Positions 1 to 7,065 are shown, counted from the stretch's first letter. The stretch is DNA of 14,391 nt from CAZGWJ01 sp964529445 (GCA_964529445.1 CAZGWJ010000067.1:1-14391), one strand, 5' to 3'. Numbers and translations: made by a program. The notes: generated by a model not told the origin, from the sequence alone.

Positions 1-258
1 CTTGATGTTCAGAAGGATCTCGGTGGCATCTTCCACGACGCCGGTAATGGAGGAAAATTCCTGCGGCACCCCCTCGAACTTGACGGAAGTGACCGCCGCG
101 CCCGGAATGGAGGACAGCAGGATTCGACGCAGGGAATTCCCGACCGACTGGCCGTACCCCCGCTCGAAGGGTTCGGCAATGAACTTGCCGTAGGTCTCCG
201 TAAGAGTGGCCTTCTCGTAATCCAGGAACTTCGGGATCTGAACGTTTCCGATCTGCAT
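1..258 (-). CDS. rpoA: RNA polymerase alpha subunit, N-terminal part (truncated by window edge)
   Basis: This is the first 86 codons of the alpha subunit, whose N-terminal domain dimerises and seeds assembly of beta and beta' in core RNA polymerase. The ATG at 258 follows a clear AAGGAG at 265-270. Residues around 33-56 read RGYGQSVGNSLRRILLSS and then SIPGAAVTSV, the signature helix and strand of the alpha N-terminal domain. A later stretch, EFSSITGVVEDATEI, matches the family's EFS-x-I-x-G-V-x-ED-x-TEI segment. The rest, including the DNA-binding C-terminal domain, lies beyond the left edge. It is the last gene in the window, 54 nt after rpsD, as in alpha operons generally; rplQ would be expected next. 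Identity is certain. Confidence 0.97.
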   Translation of the reverse strand, partial: MQIGNVQIPKFLDYEKATLTETYGKFIAEPFERGYGQSVGNSLRRILLSSIPGAAVTSVKFEGVPQEFSSITGVVEDATEILLNIK

Positions 259-274
259 GATAGTCTCCTTGAGT

Positions 275-284
275 CCCCCGGGGG
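275..284. repeat. CCCCCGGGGG palindrome ahead of rpoA
   Basis: A perfect 10-base GC palindrome lies in the rpsD-rpoA gap, 4 nt upstream of the rpoA AAGGAG site. As RNA it could form only a short stem with a tiny loop, and no U-run follows, so it is not a terminator. It may simply reflect base composition. Confidence 0.4.
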
Positions 285-312
285 GTCTTTCCAGGAACCG
301 GGTGTCTGGGCG

Positions 313-939
313 CTACTTCGAGTACAACTCGACGATGAGCTGTTCCTGCACCGGCAGGGCGATCTCATCCTTCTTGGGTATCTTCTTGAACGTGCCCGTG
401 AAGTTGGCCGTATCCACTTCCAACCAGTCGGGCAGGGGGCGCTTCTGGAGCGCCTCCATGGACCGCTTGACGATCACGTTGTCGCGAGCATTCTCGGCGA
501 GCACGATCTGGTCGCCGGCCTTGAGGGTATAAGAGGGTATATCCACCTTTCGTCCGTTCACTCGCACCCGACCATGCCGGACAACCTGACGGGCCTGTCG
601 GCGGGATTCGGCGAAACCCATCCGGAAGATGGTGTTGTCCAGGCGACGCTCCAGGAGTTGCAACAGGGTTTCGCCCGTGACGCCCTTGCTTCGGGATGCG
701 GAAACGAACATGCGCCGGAACTGCTTCTCCGCCACGCCATAGATCCGCTTGACCTTCTGCTTCTCGCGCAACTGCAGACCGTATTCGCTGTCCTTCTTGC
801 GCTTCTGGCCATGCTGCCCGGGCGCGTAACCGCGACGGTCCATCGCGCACTTGTCGGTCTCGCACCGGGGACCCTTCAAGTAGAGTTTCATCCCCTCCCG
901 ACGGCACTGCTTACACGCGGATTCGACGATTCGACTCAT
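313..939 (-). CDS. rpsD: 30S ribosomal protein S4 (zinc-binding form)
   Basis: S4 is a primary 16S rRNA binder that starts 30S body assembly; in E. coli it also represses its own alpha operon. The 208-residue length is typical. C9, C12, C26 and C31 form the zinc site found in the four-cysteine version of S4 (as in Thermus) and missing from enterobacterial S4. The family motif YAPGQHG is at about 38-44, and the S4 RNA-binding domain runs from about 98 to 160, starting at ERRLDN and including RQARQVVRHGRVRVNG. The ATG at 939 has AAGGAG at 949-954, and this site overlaps the rpsK stop codon, so the two genes are probably coupled. Whether this S4 controls the operon here cannot be read from the sequence. 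Confidence 0.98.
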   Translation of the reverse strand: MSRIVESACKQCRREGMKLYLKGPRCETDKCAMDRRGYAPGQHGQKRKKDSEYGLQLREKQKVKRIYGVAEKQFRRMFVSASRSKGVTGETLLQLLERRLDNTIFRMGFAESRRQARQVVRHGRVRVNGRKVDIPSYTLKAGDQIVLAENARDNVIVKRSMEALQKRPLPDWLEVDTANFTGTFKKIPKKDEIALPVQEQLIVELYSK

Positions 940-954
940 GAACGGTGTCTCCTT

Positions 955-1407
955 TTATACGCGACGGCGTTTGGGCGGTCGGCAACCATTGTGGGGTACC
1001 GGGGTAACATCCTTGATGAGCGTGATGATGAGCCCCGTCTGTTGGATGGATCGGATCGCCGCCTCGCGCCCCGAACCGGGTCCCTTCACGTAGACTTCCA
1101 CGGACTTCATCCCCATGTCCAAGGCCTTCCGGCTGGCCGTCTCGGCCGCCATTTGCGCGGCAAAAGGTGTGGACTTGCGGCTTCCCCGGAAGTTCAAAGA
1201 ACCTGAGGAGGACCAAGCCACCACGTTCCCCTTCGGGTCCGAGATGGTCACTAACGTGTTGTTGAATGTGCACTGGACGTGCACGACCCCGTTGCGTGGG
1301 GCGCGTTTTCCCTTGGCCCTTGCGCCGGAAGCCGCCGCAGCCGCCTTCTCGGTCGGCTCAGGAGTCTCGGGGGCCTGGGAAGGCTCTTTCTTCTCGTTCT
1401 CCGTCAC
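955..1407 (-). CDS. rpsK: 30S ribosomal protein S11 with acidic N-terminal extension
   Basis: S11 sits on the 30S platform and helps form the mRNA exit path near the Shine-Dalgarno helix. The core starts near residue 40 and carries CTFNNTLVTI, GSRKSTPFAA (about 75-84), KGPGSGRE (about 108-115) and the C-terminal HNGCRPPKRRRV. At 150 residues it is about 20 longer than usual. The extra length is an N-terminal segment rich in Glu, Pro, Thr and Ala, whereas most S11 proteins have a short basic tail there. The start is GTG at 1407, preceded by a weak GAAGG about 12 nt upstream; no other start fits this frame nearby. It lies 37 nt after rpsM. Identity is certain; the exact start is slightly less so. 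Confidence 0.96.
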   Translation of the reverse strand: MTENEKKEPSQAPETPEPTEKAAAAASGARAKGKRAPRNGVVHVQCTFNNTLVTISDPKGNVVAWSSSGSLNFRGSRKSTPFAAQMAAETASRKALDMGMKSVEVYVKGPGSGREAAIRSIQQTGLIITLIKDVTPVPHNGCRPPKRRRV

Positions 1408-1444
1408 TTCGGTTCACCGCCTTCTTTTAAATGGGAACAATTTC

Positions 1445-1831
1445 TCATGTCTTCTCTTCCTTCTTCCGACCGCTACCGACCGTCTTGCGCGGGCCCTTCC
1501 GGGTCCGGGCATTGGTCCGCGTACGCTGTCCCCGGACCGGCAACCCCTTCCGATGGCGCATGCCGCGGAAAGTTCCGATGTCGATGAGACGCTTGATGTT
1601 CATGGACGTCTCCCGGCGGAGGTCCCCCTCCACCTTGAGTCCATCCTGGTTGATCACGTTCACGATGCGGGCCACCTCGTCGTCCTTGAGGTTCTTGACG
1701 CGCGTATCGGGACTAACCCCTGCCTTGACGAGAATCCGCTTGGAAAGGGCGGGGCCGATTCCGTAGACGTAAGTGAGGCCCACCTCGATCCTTTTCTCCT
1801 TGGGCAGGTCGATACCGACGATTCGAGCCAT
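1445..1831 (-). CDS. rpsM: 30S ribosomal protein S13
   Basis: S13 lies in the 30S head and makes intersubunit bridges with L5 and 23S rRNA; its C-terminal tail reaches the P-site tRNA. The protein is 128 residues, slightly longer than E. coli's. It opens with MARIVGIDLPKEKR, has the YGIG helix-hairpin motif (about 23-26), and ends in the conserved GQRTRTNARTRKGPRKT followed by a charged tail of about a dozen residues. The ATG at 1831 has AAGGAG at 1837-1842, which overlaps the rpmJ stop codon, so translation is probably coupled to rpmJ. The position between rpmJ and rpsK is the standard one. Confidence 0.98.
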   Translation of the reverse strand: MARIVGIDLPKEKRIEVGLTYVYGIGPALSKRILVKAGVSPDTRVKNLKDDEVARIVNVINQDGLKVEGDLRRETSMNIKRLIDIGTFRGMRHRKGLPVRGQRTRTNARTRKGPRKTVGSGRKKEEKT

Positions 1832-1840
1832 GTTTTCTCC

Positions 1841-1954
1841 TTAACCCTGTCTCTGCTTGTGTTTGGGATTCGGGCAAATCACCCTCACCACGCGCTTGCG
1901 CCGGATGACACGGCACTTCGCGCATATGGGCTTGACCGACGAACGGACCTTCAT
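1841..1954 (-). CDS. rpmJ: 50S ribosomal protein L36 (zinc-binding form)
   Basis: L36 is the smallest large-subunit protein and stabilises 23S rRNA junctions near the base of the L7/L12 stalk. The ORF is 37 codons plus TAA, the usual length for this protein. It begins MKVRSSVKPICAKC and contains C11-x2-C14, then C27 and H32, the CCCH zinc site of the canonical zinc-bearing form. The ATG at 1954 is preceded by GAGGAAGG. It lies 19 nt after infA and 9 nt before rpsM, matching the common infA-rpmJ-rpsM order. Confidence 0.97.
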   Translation of the reverse strand: MKVRSSVKPICAKCRVIRRKRVVRVICPNPKHKQRQG

Positions 1955-1973
1955 GGTTGCCTTCCTCGCTCAG

Positions 1974-2192
1974 TTACTTGAAACGGTACGTGATTCTCCC
2001 TCGGCTCAGGTCGTACGGTGAGAGTTCCACCGTAACCCGGTCACCGGGAAGGATACGGATGAAATTCATGCGCATCTTTCCCGAAACATGGGCCAATACG
2101 ACGTGCTTGTTCTCCAACTCGACCCGGAAACTGGCGTTCGGAAGGGCTTCGATAACCGTGCCCTCCACCGAGATCGCATCTTCTTTCGCCAT
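1974..2192 (-). CDS. infA: Translation initiation factor IF-1
   Basis: IF-1 binds the 30S A site during initiation and supports IF-2 and IF-3. The 72-residue protein is a single OB fold of family length. It begins MAKEDAISVEGTVIEALPN and carries NKHVVLAHVSGKMR followed by NFIRILPGDRVTVELSPYDL, then ends in GRITYRFK; all are hallmarks of bacterial IF-1. The ATG at 2192 is preceded by GAGGA. It lies 24 nt after map and 19 nt before rpmJ. In E. coli infA is elsewhere, but the map-infA-rpmJ order is common in other phyla. Confidence 0.98.
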   Translation of the reverse strand: MAKEDAISVEGTVIEALPNASFRVELENKHVVLAHVSGKMRMNFIRILPGDRVTVELSPYDLSRGRITYRFK

Positions 2193-2216
2193 TCCGTCCT
2201 CTTCCCTTTCTTCCGA

Positions 2217-2963
2217 CTAGACCCTCGACAGGTTTTCACAACCCGCGGGAGTAATGAGTACCGTATCCTCGAAGTGGGCCGACCACTTCCCATCCTTCGT
2301 GACGACTGTCCAACCGTTGCCCAGGACTTTCACGGCATCCGTTCCCAGGTTCACCATGGGTTCCAGGGCCAGGGTCATCCCCACCTCCAGGCGAGGGCCC
2401 ATCCCCTTCTCGCCGTAATTGGGGACCTGGGGTTCCTCGTGCATCGCGCTCCCGATGCCGTGTCCCACGTAATCCTTCACGACGGAACAACCCTGTGCCT
2501 CCACGTAAGCCTGGACTGCCGCTCCGATGTCGCCGACGTGATTGCCCGGCCTACAGGCCCCAATGGCCCGATTCAGGCCCTCCCACGTGACTTCCAGGAG
2601 CTTCCGTGCCTCGCCGGAGACCTTGCCGACCGGGAAACTTCTGGCGCTGTCTCCACAATAACCATCGAGGAACGCACCGAGATCGATCCCAATGATCTCG
2701 CCTTCCTCCAGAACCCGGGTTCCCGGAATGCCGTGCACAACCTCTTCGTTCACCGAGGCACAGATCGTTGCGGGGTATCCGTGATAACCCAGGAAAGCCG
2801 GGACACAACCCCTCTTCACAAGGATGTCGTTCGCGGTCCGATCCAACTCCGCCGTTGTCACCCCCGGTCTTACCCGCCTGCCCAGTTCCCGCAGGGTCTC
2901 CCCCACGATCCGGGAAACCCGTCGCATCTTCTCGATCTCCGACGCGGACTTGATCGTGATCAC
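2217..2963 (-). CDS. map: Type I methionine aminopeptidase
   Basis: This cytosolic metalloenzyme removes the initiator methionine from nascent chains when the second residue is small. The 248-residue protein has the pita-bread fold with the five metal ligands in order: D94, D105, H168 (GHGIG), E201 (LEPM) and E232. The substrate-contacting histidine is H77 in VNEEVVHGIP. There is no N-terminal zinc-finger extension, so it is the short bacterial type. C103 occupies a place that is usually His in the GYHGD segment; this is not a metal ligand. The start is GTG at 2963, 10 nt after the adk stop and without a good Shine-Dalgarno sequence at proper spacing, so it may depend on ribosomes finishing adk. 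Confidence 0.97.
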   Translation of the reverse strand: MITIKSASEIEKMRRVSRIVGETLRELGRRVRPGVTTAELDRTANDILVKRGCVPAFLGYHGYPATICASVNEEVVHGIPGTRVLEEGEIIGIDLGAFLDGYCGDSARSFPVGKVSGEARKLLEVTWEGLNRAIGACRPGNHVGDIGAAVQAYVEAQGCSVVKDYVGHGIGSAMHEEPQVPNYGEKGMGPRLEVGMTLALEPMVNLGTDAVKVLGNGWTVVTKDGKWSAHFEDTVLITPAGCENLSRV

Positions 2964-2973
2964 GACGGCCGCG

Positions 2974-3618
2974 TTATTTCCCCAGCGCCTGGTAGATCCG
3001 CTCCATGATCTGGGGAATGGTCCCGTCGCAGGGCACCCGTTTCAGCGCACCGCGCTTCTCGTAGAAATCGATCAACGGCGCCGTGTCCTTCGCGTACACG
3101 TTCAGTCGGTTCTCGATGGTTTCGGGCTGATCGTCCTTCCGCTGGATCAACTCTCCACCGCAATGGTCACAAATGCCTTCCTTCTTCGGGGGCATGGTGT
3201 TCACGTTGAAAGGAGCGCCGCACTTGACGCAGGACCGGCGGCCCGTCAAACGCTTGACCAGCATATCCCGGTCGACCTCGAGTTTCACCACGGCATCGAT
3301 GGAAATGCCCATTCCCTTCAGGAGAGCGTCGAGGCTCTCGGCCTGCGCCGTCGTGCGCGGGAAGCCATCGAGGATGAATCCCTTCGAAGCGTCATCTTGC
3401 TTCAAGCGCTCCTGGATGAGTCCGATGACCACGGAATCGGGAACCAAAGCGCCTTTGTTCATGTAGCTTTGGGCTTCCTGCCCCAACGGCGTATTGGCCT
3501 TCACGGCCGCGCGTAGCATGTCACCCGTCGAGATCTGGGGAATGGCGAAGCGCTTGATCAGTTCGGTCGAGTAGGTCCCCTTGCCGGACCCGGGTTCCCC
3601 AAGGAGGATAAGTCTCAT
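2974..3618 (-). CDS. adk: Adenylate kinase, zinc-LID type
   Basis: This enzyme interconverts ATP + AMP and 2 ADP in the cytosol and maintains adenylate balance. The 214 residues match the long bacterial form. The P-loop is GEPGSGKGT at 7-15, FILDGFPRT lies at 81-89 and TGRR at 125-128. The LID has C130, C133, C150 and C153, a four-cysteine zinc site. Two P-loop positions are odd: Glu at 8 where Ala or Pro is usual, and Tyr at 16 where Gln nearly always follows GKGT. All catalytic Lys and Arg positions I can identify are kept. The start lies one base after the secY stop (TGA-C-ATG), with AGGAAGGAG about 11 nt upstream, indicating tight coupling to secY. Confidence 0.97.
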   Translation of the reverse strand: MRLILLGEPGSGKGTYSTELIKRFAIPQISTGDMLRAAVKANTPLGQEAQSYMNKGALVPDSVVIGLIQERLKQDDASKGFILDGFPRTTAQAESLDALLKGMGISIDAVVKLEVDRDMLVKRLTGRRSCVKCGAPFNVNTMPPKKEGICDHCGGELIQRKDDQPETIENRLNVYAKDTAPLIDFYEKRGALKRVPCDGTIPQIMERIYQALGK

Positions 3619-3619
3619 G

Positions 3620-4948
3620 TCAGAACGCGCTCCTTCCTTTAAGCCGCCCCTTTTTCATGAAGCCATCATAATGACGCATGAGCAGGTGGGATTCGATCTG
3701 TTTCATGGTGTCCAGCGCCACACCCACGACGATCAGAAGGGACGTGCCGCCGAAATAGATCGGGATGTTCATCTTCATGACCACCAAATCCGGAAAAACA
3801 GCCACCGCGCAGACGGCGAGGGCGCCCCAGATGGTGATCCGGGTAAGGGTGCGATCGATGAACTGGGCCGTCGGTTGGCCGGGCCGAATACCCGGGATGA
3901 ACCCGCCGTACTTTTTCATGTTCTCGGCAAGATCATTCGGATTAAAGGCGATAGCCGTGTAGAAGTAGCAAAAGAAGACAATGAGGGCTGAATACAAGAC
4001 ATAGTACACGAAAGCCCCGTGGGAAAGATGCCGTCCGATGAACTCGAAGAAGTTGAAGGCCCATCCTTCCTCGGGCGCGACCGATTGAAGATATCGGGCG
4101 ATCTGGGCCGGGAACACGAGGATCGACGAGGCGAAGATGACGGCGATAACGCCCGAGTAGTCCACTTTCAGTGGCAACTGGGTGGATTGCCCGCGGAAAA
4201 CCTGTCGGCCCACGACCCGCGTCGCGTACTGCACCGGGATCTTCCGGGCGCCCTGCTGGAGGTACACCACGAAAACCACCGTGGCCAGCGTGAAAACGAC
4301 GAAGAAGATGAAGCCGAAGATGCTGACCGAACCGACCTTGAACAAGCGGGCGGTGTTATAGAATTCGCCCGGCAGGGCCGCCACGATGCCGGCGAAGATG
4401 AGAATGGACATCCCGTTGCCGACTCCATACTCGGTGATCTGCTCACCCAGCCACATCAGAAACACGGTGCCAGCCGTCAGGGTGAGGACGGTAATCATCT
4501 GGAAACCCAGGCTCCATTCATAGACAAGGTTCTCACCCATGGACCGCAGCATATAGGTGGTACCGGTGCCCTGGATGATGCAGAGGGCCACCGTTCCGTA
4601 ACGGGTATATTGGGTGATCTTCCGACGCCCGGCCTCCCCTTCCTTGGCCAGCTTTTCGAGGGCTGGAATGACCGCCGTCAACAACTGGAGGATGATGGAC
4701 ATCGAGATGTAGGGCATGACTCCGAGCGAGAAGACGGAGAATTGCTTCAAGGCACCGCCCGAGAACAGGTTGAGAAAACCCAGCAAACCCGATTGCTGGG
4801 AAGCGAAGAACTGGTTCATGGCCGCCACATTCACGCCCGGGGTCGGAACGTGGCATCCCAAGCGGTACACGAAAAGCATACCCAGCATGAAGAGAACGCG
4901 GCTCTTCAGTTCGGGAACCCGGAAGATGTTTGCGAATGCGGAAAACAC
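3620..4948 (-). CDS. secY: Preprotein translocase channel subunit SecY
   Basis: SecY forms the protein-conducting channel of the inner membrane together with SecE and SecG, driven by SecA or ribosomes. The 442 residues contain about ten hydrophobic membrane segments, the first at about 18-34. The plug region is at about 59-70, and GEQITEYGVGNG lies at 168-179. A cytosolic loop carries KIPVQYATRVVGRQ (about 236-249). The conserved C5 loop holds GFIPGIRPG (349-357). GGTSLLIVVGVALDT lies near the C-terminus and is followed by a basic tail. The start is GTG at 4948, two bases after the rplO stop (TGA-CC-GTG), with GGAGG about 11 nt upstream. The rplO-secY-adk order is classical. Confidence 0.98.
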   Translation of the reverse strand: MFSAFANIFRVPELKSRVLFMLGMLFVYRLGCHVPTPGVNVAAMNQFFASQQSGLLGFLNLFSGGALKQFSVFSLGVMPYISMSIILQLLTAVIPALEKLAKEGEAGRRKITQYTRYGTVALCIIQGTGTTYMLRSMGENLVYEWSLGFQMITVLTLTAGTVFLMWLGEQITEYGVGNGMSILIFAGIVAALPGEFYNTARLFKVGSVSIFGFIFFVVFTLATVVFVVYLQQGARKIPVQYATRVVGRQVFRGQSTQLPLKVDYSGVIAVIFASSILVFPAQIARYLQSVAPEEGWAFNFFEFIGRHLSHGAFVYYVLYSALIVFFCYFYTAIAFNPNDLAENMKKYGGFIPGIRPGQPTAQFIDRTLTRITIWGALAVCAVAVFPDLVVMKMNIPIYFGGTSLLIVVGVALDTMKQIESHLLMRHYDGFMKKGRLKGRSAF

Positions 4949-4950
4949 GG

Positions 4951-5391
4951 TCAGAGAACCTCCACCGTTCCGCCGGCAGCCTGGATCTTGGCCTTGGCCG
5001 ACTCACTGAAGGCGTGGGCATGGACATCAAGTTTGATCTTCAATTCACCCTTGCCCAGAACCTTGACCTTCTCATTGCCCTTGATGAACCCCTTGGCCCT
5101 CAATTCGTCGGGAGTGACCTTGGTTCCCGCCTCGAACGAAGCGAGTTTCTCGATATTCACGACATCGAAGAACGTGTGTTCGCCGGCCCTGTTGAAACCG
5201 CGTCGCGGCACTGTCATGTGCAAGGGGGTCTGTCCGCCCGTGAACCCGGGACGTACCCCTCCACCCGTACGGGCCTTCTGTCCCTTGTGACCCCGGGTCG
5301 CAGTCTTTCCATGTCCGCTTCCGGGACCCCGCCCCACGATCTTCGGGCGCCGCTTGGAGCCCGGCGCAGGGCGCAATTCGTTCAGTTTCAT
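4951..5391 (-). CDS. rplO: 50S ribosomal protein L15
   Basis: L15 is a late-assembly large-subunit protein with a long N-terminal extension threaded into 23S rRNA. The 146 residues begin MKLNELRPAPGSKRR and carry GRGPGSGHGKT (20-30) and RGHKGQKAR (33-41), both family hallmarks. The next motif reads GGQTPLHMTVPRRGF, where most bacteria have GGQMPL-x-RR-x-PKRGF, so two usual arginines are replaced by Met-Thr. The C-terminal globular part ends in AAGGTVEVL. The ATG at 5391 has AAGGGG overlapping the rpmD stop codon. Confidence 0.97.
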   Translation of the reverse strand: MKLNELRPAPGSKRRPKIVGRGPGSGHGKTATRGHKGQKARTGGGVRPGFTGGQTPLHMTVPRRGFNRAGEHTFFDVVNIEKLASFEAGTKVTPDELRAKGFIKGNEKVKVLGKGELKIKLDVHAHAFSESAKAKIQAAGGTVEVL

Positions 5392-5401
5392 GGCGTTCCC
5401 C

Positions 5402-5578
5402 TTATCTCACTTCCACGAGGTACTGGATCTTCTTCAGCATGCCGCGAATGACAGGCGAATCGGGCTTGACGACGGTTTGCCGAATCCGACGCAATCCCAA
5501 TGCCTGGGCGATCCGTTTGTGGTTCTCGATGCGACCGTTGAGGCTTTTCAACAGTCGGATGGTCAGTTGTCCACTCAT
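5402..5578 (-). CDS. rpmD: 50S ribosomal protein L30
   Basis: L30 is a small alpha-beta protein of the large subunit. The ORF is 58 codons plus TAA, standard for bacterial L30. It starts MSGQLTIRLLKSLNGR, continues with HKRIAQALGLRRIRQTV and VVKPDSPVIRGMLKKI, and ends in YLVEVR. These match the family pattern of KSxIG, LGLRKxxxxV and RGMIxKV. The ATG at 5578 overlaps the rpsE stop codon (ATGA), so it is translationally coupled. It sits between rpsE and rplO as in most spc operons. Confidence 0.96.
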   Translation of the reverse strand: MSGQLTIRLLKSLNGRIENHKRIAQALGLRRIRQTVVKPDSPVIRGMLKKIQYLVEVR

Positions 5579-6087
5579 GGTTTCACCGTTCCCACGATCT
5601 CCTCCACCGTGCGTCCCCGCAAAGCGGCAACAGCCTGGGGGGATCGGCAGGCCTTGAGCCCTGCGATGGTGGCTTGGACTACGTTGAAGGTATTATCCGA
5701 CTTGATGGATTTTGTCAGGACATCATGAAGACCCGCCAAATCGCAGACCGCACGAACTCCCCCCCCCGCGATGACCCCAGTTCCAGGCGTAGCGGGCTTC
5801 ATAAGAACACGGGATGACTTGAAGACACCCGTAATCTCGTGATAGAGAGTCGAACCGTTCAGGGTGATCTCGATCAGGTTCTTTTTTGCGTCCTCCACGG
5901 CCTTTTTCACCGCGTCGGGCACCTCGGAAGCCTTCCCGGTCCCGGCTCCCACGATGCCCTGGCCGTTTCCGACAACGACAAGCACGGAGAAGCTGAACCG
6001 GCGCCCGCCCTTGACCACCTTGGCAACGCGATTAATGGTGACAACCTTTTCCTTCAGGTCGTATTTGGATGCGTCAATTCGAGACAT
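5575..6087 (-). CDS. rpsE: 30S ribosomal protein S5
   Basis: S5 lies near the mRNA entry tunnel and decoding region and affects accuracy and mRNA unwinding. The 170 residues hold the double-stranded-RNA-binding-like N-terminal domain with KVVKGGRRFSF and VGNGQGIVGAGTGKA (about 38-53), followed by EVPDAVKKA and AKKNL. The C-terminal domain has VIAGGGVRAV (about 105-114). The glycine codons at 108-110 lie in a run of nine C on the + strand (5759-5767), so this gene contains a G9 tract; the frame is intact as read. The ATG at 6087 follows AAGGG. The 3' end overlaps rpmD by 4 bases. Confidence 0.98.
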   Translation of the reverse strand: MSRIDASKYDLKEKVVTINRVAKVVKGGRRFSFSVLVVVGNGQGIVGAGTGKASEVPDAVKKAVEDAKKNLIEITLNGSTLYHEITGVFKSSRVLMKPATPGTGVIAGGGVRAVCDLAGLHDVLTKSIKSDNTFNVVQATIAGLKACRSPQAVAALRGRTVEEIVGTVKP

Positions 6088-6101
6088 GATCGCCCTTCCG
6101 C

Positions 6102-6470
6102 TCAGAATTGGAGACCGTTCTCCCGGGCCGACTCGGCCAAGGAGCGGATACGTCCATGATAAGGATATCCTCCGCGATCGAAGACCACACGCGTGATGGA
6201 TATATCCTTGGCCAGTTTGGCCACTTGGGCTCCGACGGCCTTGGCGGCCTCGACATTGCCACCACTTTTCAGCGAAGGCCTCAGCTTCTTGTCGAAGGAT
6301 GCGGCCGACACGAGAGTCTTCCCCGCGACGTCATCAATGATCTGGGCCGAGATGTTCTTTGCGCTCCTGTGAACGACAAGGCGCGGACGCTCGGCTGTTC
6401 CGGAAAGACGCTTGCGTACGCGCACATGCCTTCTGACTCTGGACTTGCGCATTTTCTCGCTTTGGTTCAT
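6102..6470 (-). CDS. rplR: 50S ribosomal protein L18
   Basis: L18 binds 5S rRNA in the central protuberance. I place the start at the ATG at 6470, giving 122 residues, normal for the family. It follows GAGGGA at suitable spacing and lies 19 nt after rplF. The same frame stays open upstream into rplF, but that extension does not resemble L18. The ATG at 6452 is an alternative start that would drop six residues. The protein has a basic N-terminus, then RPRLVVHRSAKNISAQIIDD, a VFDRGGYPYHGR segment and a closing LAESARENGLQF, all characteristic of L18. Confidence 0.96.
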   Translation of the reverse strand: MNQSEKMRKSRVRRHVRVRKRLSGTAERPRLVVHRSAKNISAQIIDDVAGKTLVSAASFDKKLRPSLKSGGNVEAAKAVGAQVAKLAKDISITRVVFDRGGYPYHGRIRSLAESARENGLQF

Positions 6471-6489
6471 TAGGGGATCCCTCGTGTTC

Positions 6490-7065
6490 TTACTTGGAGC
6501 CGCCACCGGCTGCGCCCGCCTTGCCGGCTTTACCGACCTTCTGGATAACGTACTCGTTCTGATAACGAATGCCGGTACCCTTGTACACCTCGGCGGGCTT
6601 GACGCGACGGATGATGGCCGCAGTCTCGCCAACCTGGCACTTGTCGACACCCCGAACCGTGAGAAACACCTGCTTGTCCACGTCCACGGTGACACCTTTG
6701 GGCAGTTCGATCTCCACGGGATGGGAGAATCCCAGGGACATCACCAATTTTCCCTTCTCGACAGCGGCTCGATAGCCGACTCCGCGGATCTCGAGTTTCT
6801 TCTCGAAACCTTGGGAGACACCGGTCACCATGTTCTTGAGGAGCGTCCGCGTCAAACCGTGGCTGGAACTCAATCGCCGGAGATCGGAACGGGTACCCGG
6901 ATCGGTGAGTACAAAGATCTCGGTTCCCTTCAATTCCATCTTGAGTTCCGGCATCAGTTCGATGGCGAGCTTCCCCTTGGGTCCCTCGATGGTCACATTC
7001 CGCCCTTCCGCCCGGACCTTGACGCCCTGGGGAAGAGGTATGGATTTATGCGCGATGCGTGCCAT
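6490..7065 (-). CDS. rplF: 50S ribosomal protein L6 with glycine-rich C-terminal tail
   Basis: L6 binds 23S rRNA near the sarcin-ricin loop and helps form the factor-binding site. It has two repeats of the L6 fold. Recognisable parts are MARIAHKSIPLPQGV at the start, a GVSQGFEKKLEIRGVGYRA stretch joining the repeats (about 82-100), and YKGTGIRY (161-168), where the usual fourth residue is Lys rather than Thr. At 191 residues it is about a dozen longer than usual because of a C-terminal tail of Ala, Gly, Lys and Ser. The ATG at 7065 is preceded by AGGAAGGG. It lies 15 nt after rpsH. Confidence 0.97.
   Translation of the reverse strand: MARIAHKSIPLPQGVKVRAEGRNVTIEGPKGKLAIELMPELKMELKGTEIFVLTDPGTRSDLRRLSSSHGLTRTLLKNMVTGVSQGFEKKLEIRGVGYRAAVEKGKLVMSLGFSHPVEIELPKGVTVDVDKQVFLTVRGVDKCQVGETAAIIRRVKPAEVYKGTGIRYQNEYVIQKVGKAGKAGAAGGGSK

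Noticed and set aside
271..290. Intrinsic terminator between rpsD and rpoA
   Set aside because: The GC palindrome has almost no loop and is followed by a Shine-Dalgarno sequence, not a U-run.
1115..3516. Several + strand open frames of 200-300 codons opposite rpsK, rpsM, infA, map and adk
   Set aside because: They are antisense to confident genes, overlap one another, and show no family similarity or good ribosome-binding sites.
4019..5290. A 423-codon open frame on the + strand opposite secY and rplO
   Set aside because: It is antisense to two certain genes, its translation is low-complexity and charged without any recognisable domain, and such long shadow frames are common in GC-rich coding DNA.
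6471..6695. In-frame upstream extension of rplR
   Set aside because: It runs inside rplF, does not look like L18, and the ATG at 6470 has a suitable ribosome-binding site and gives normal length.
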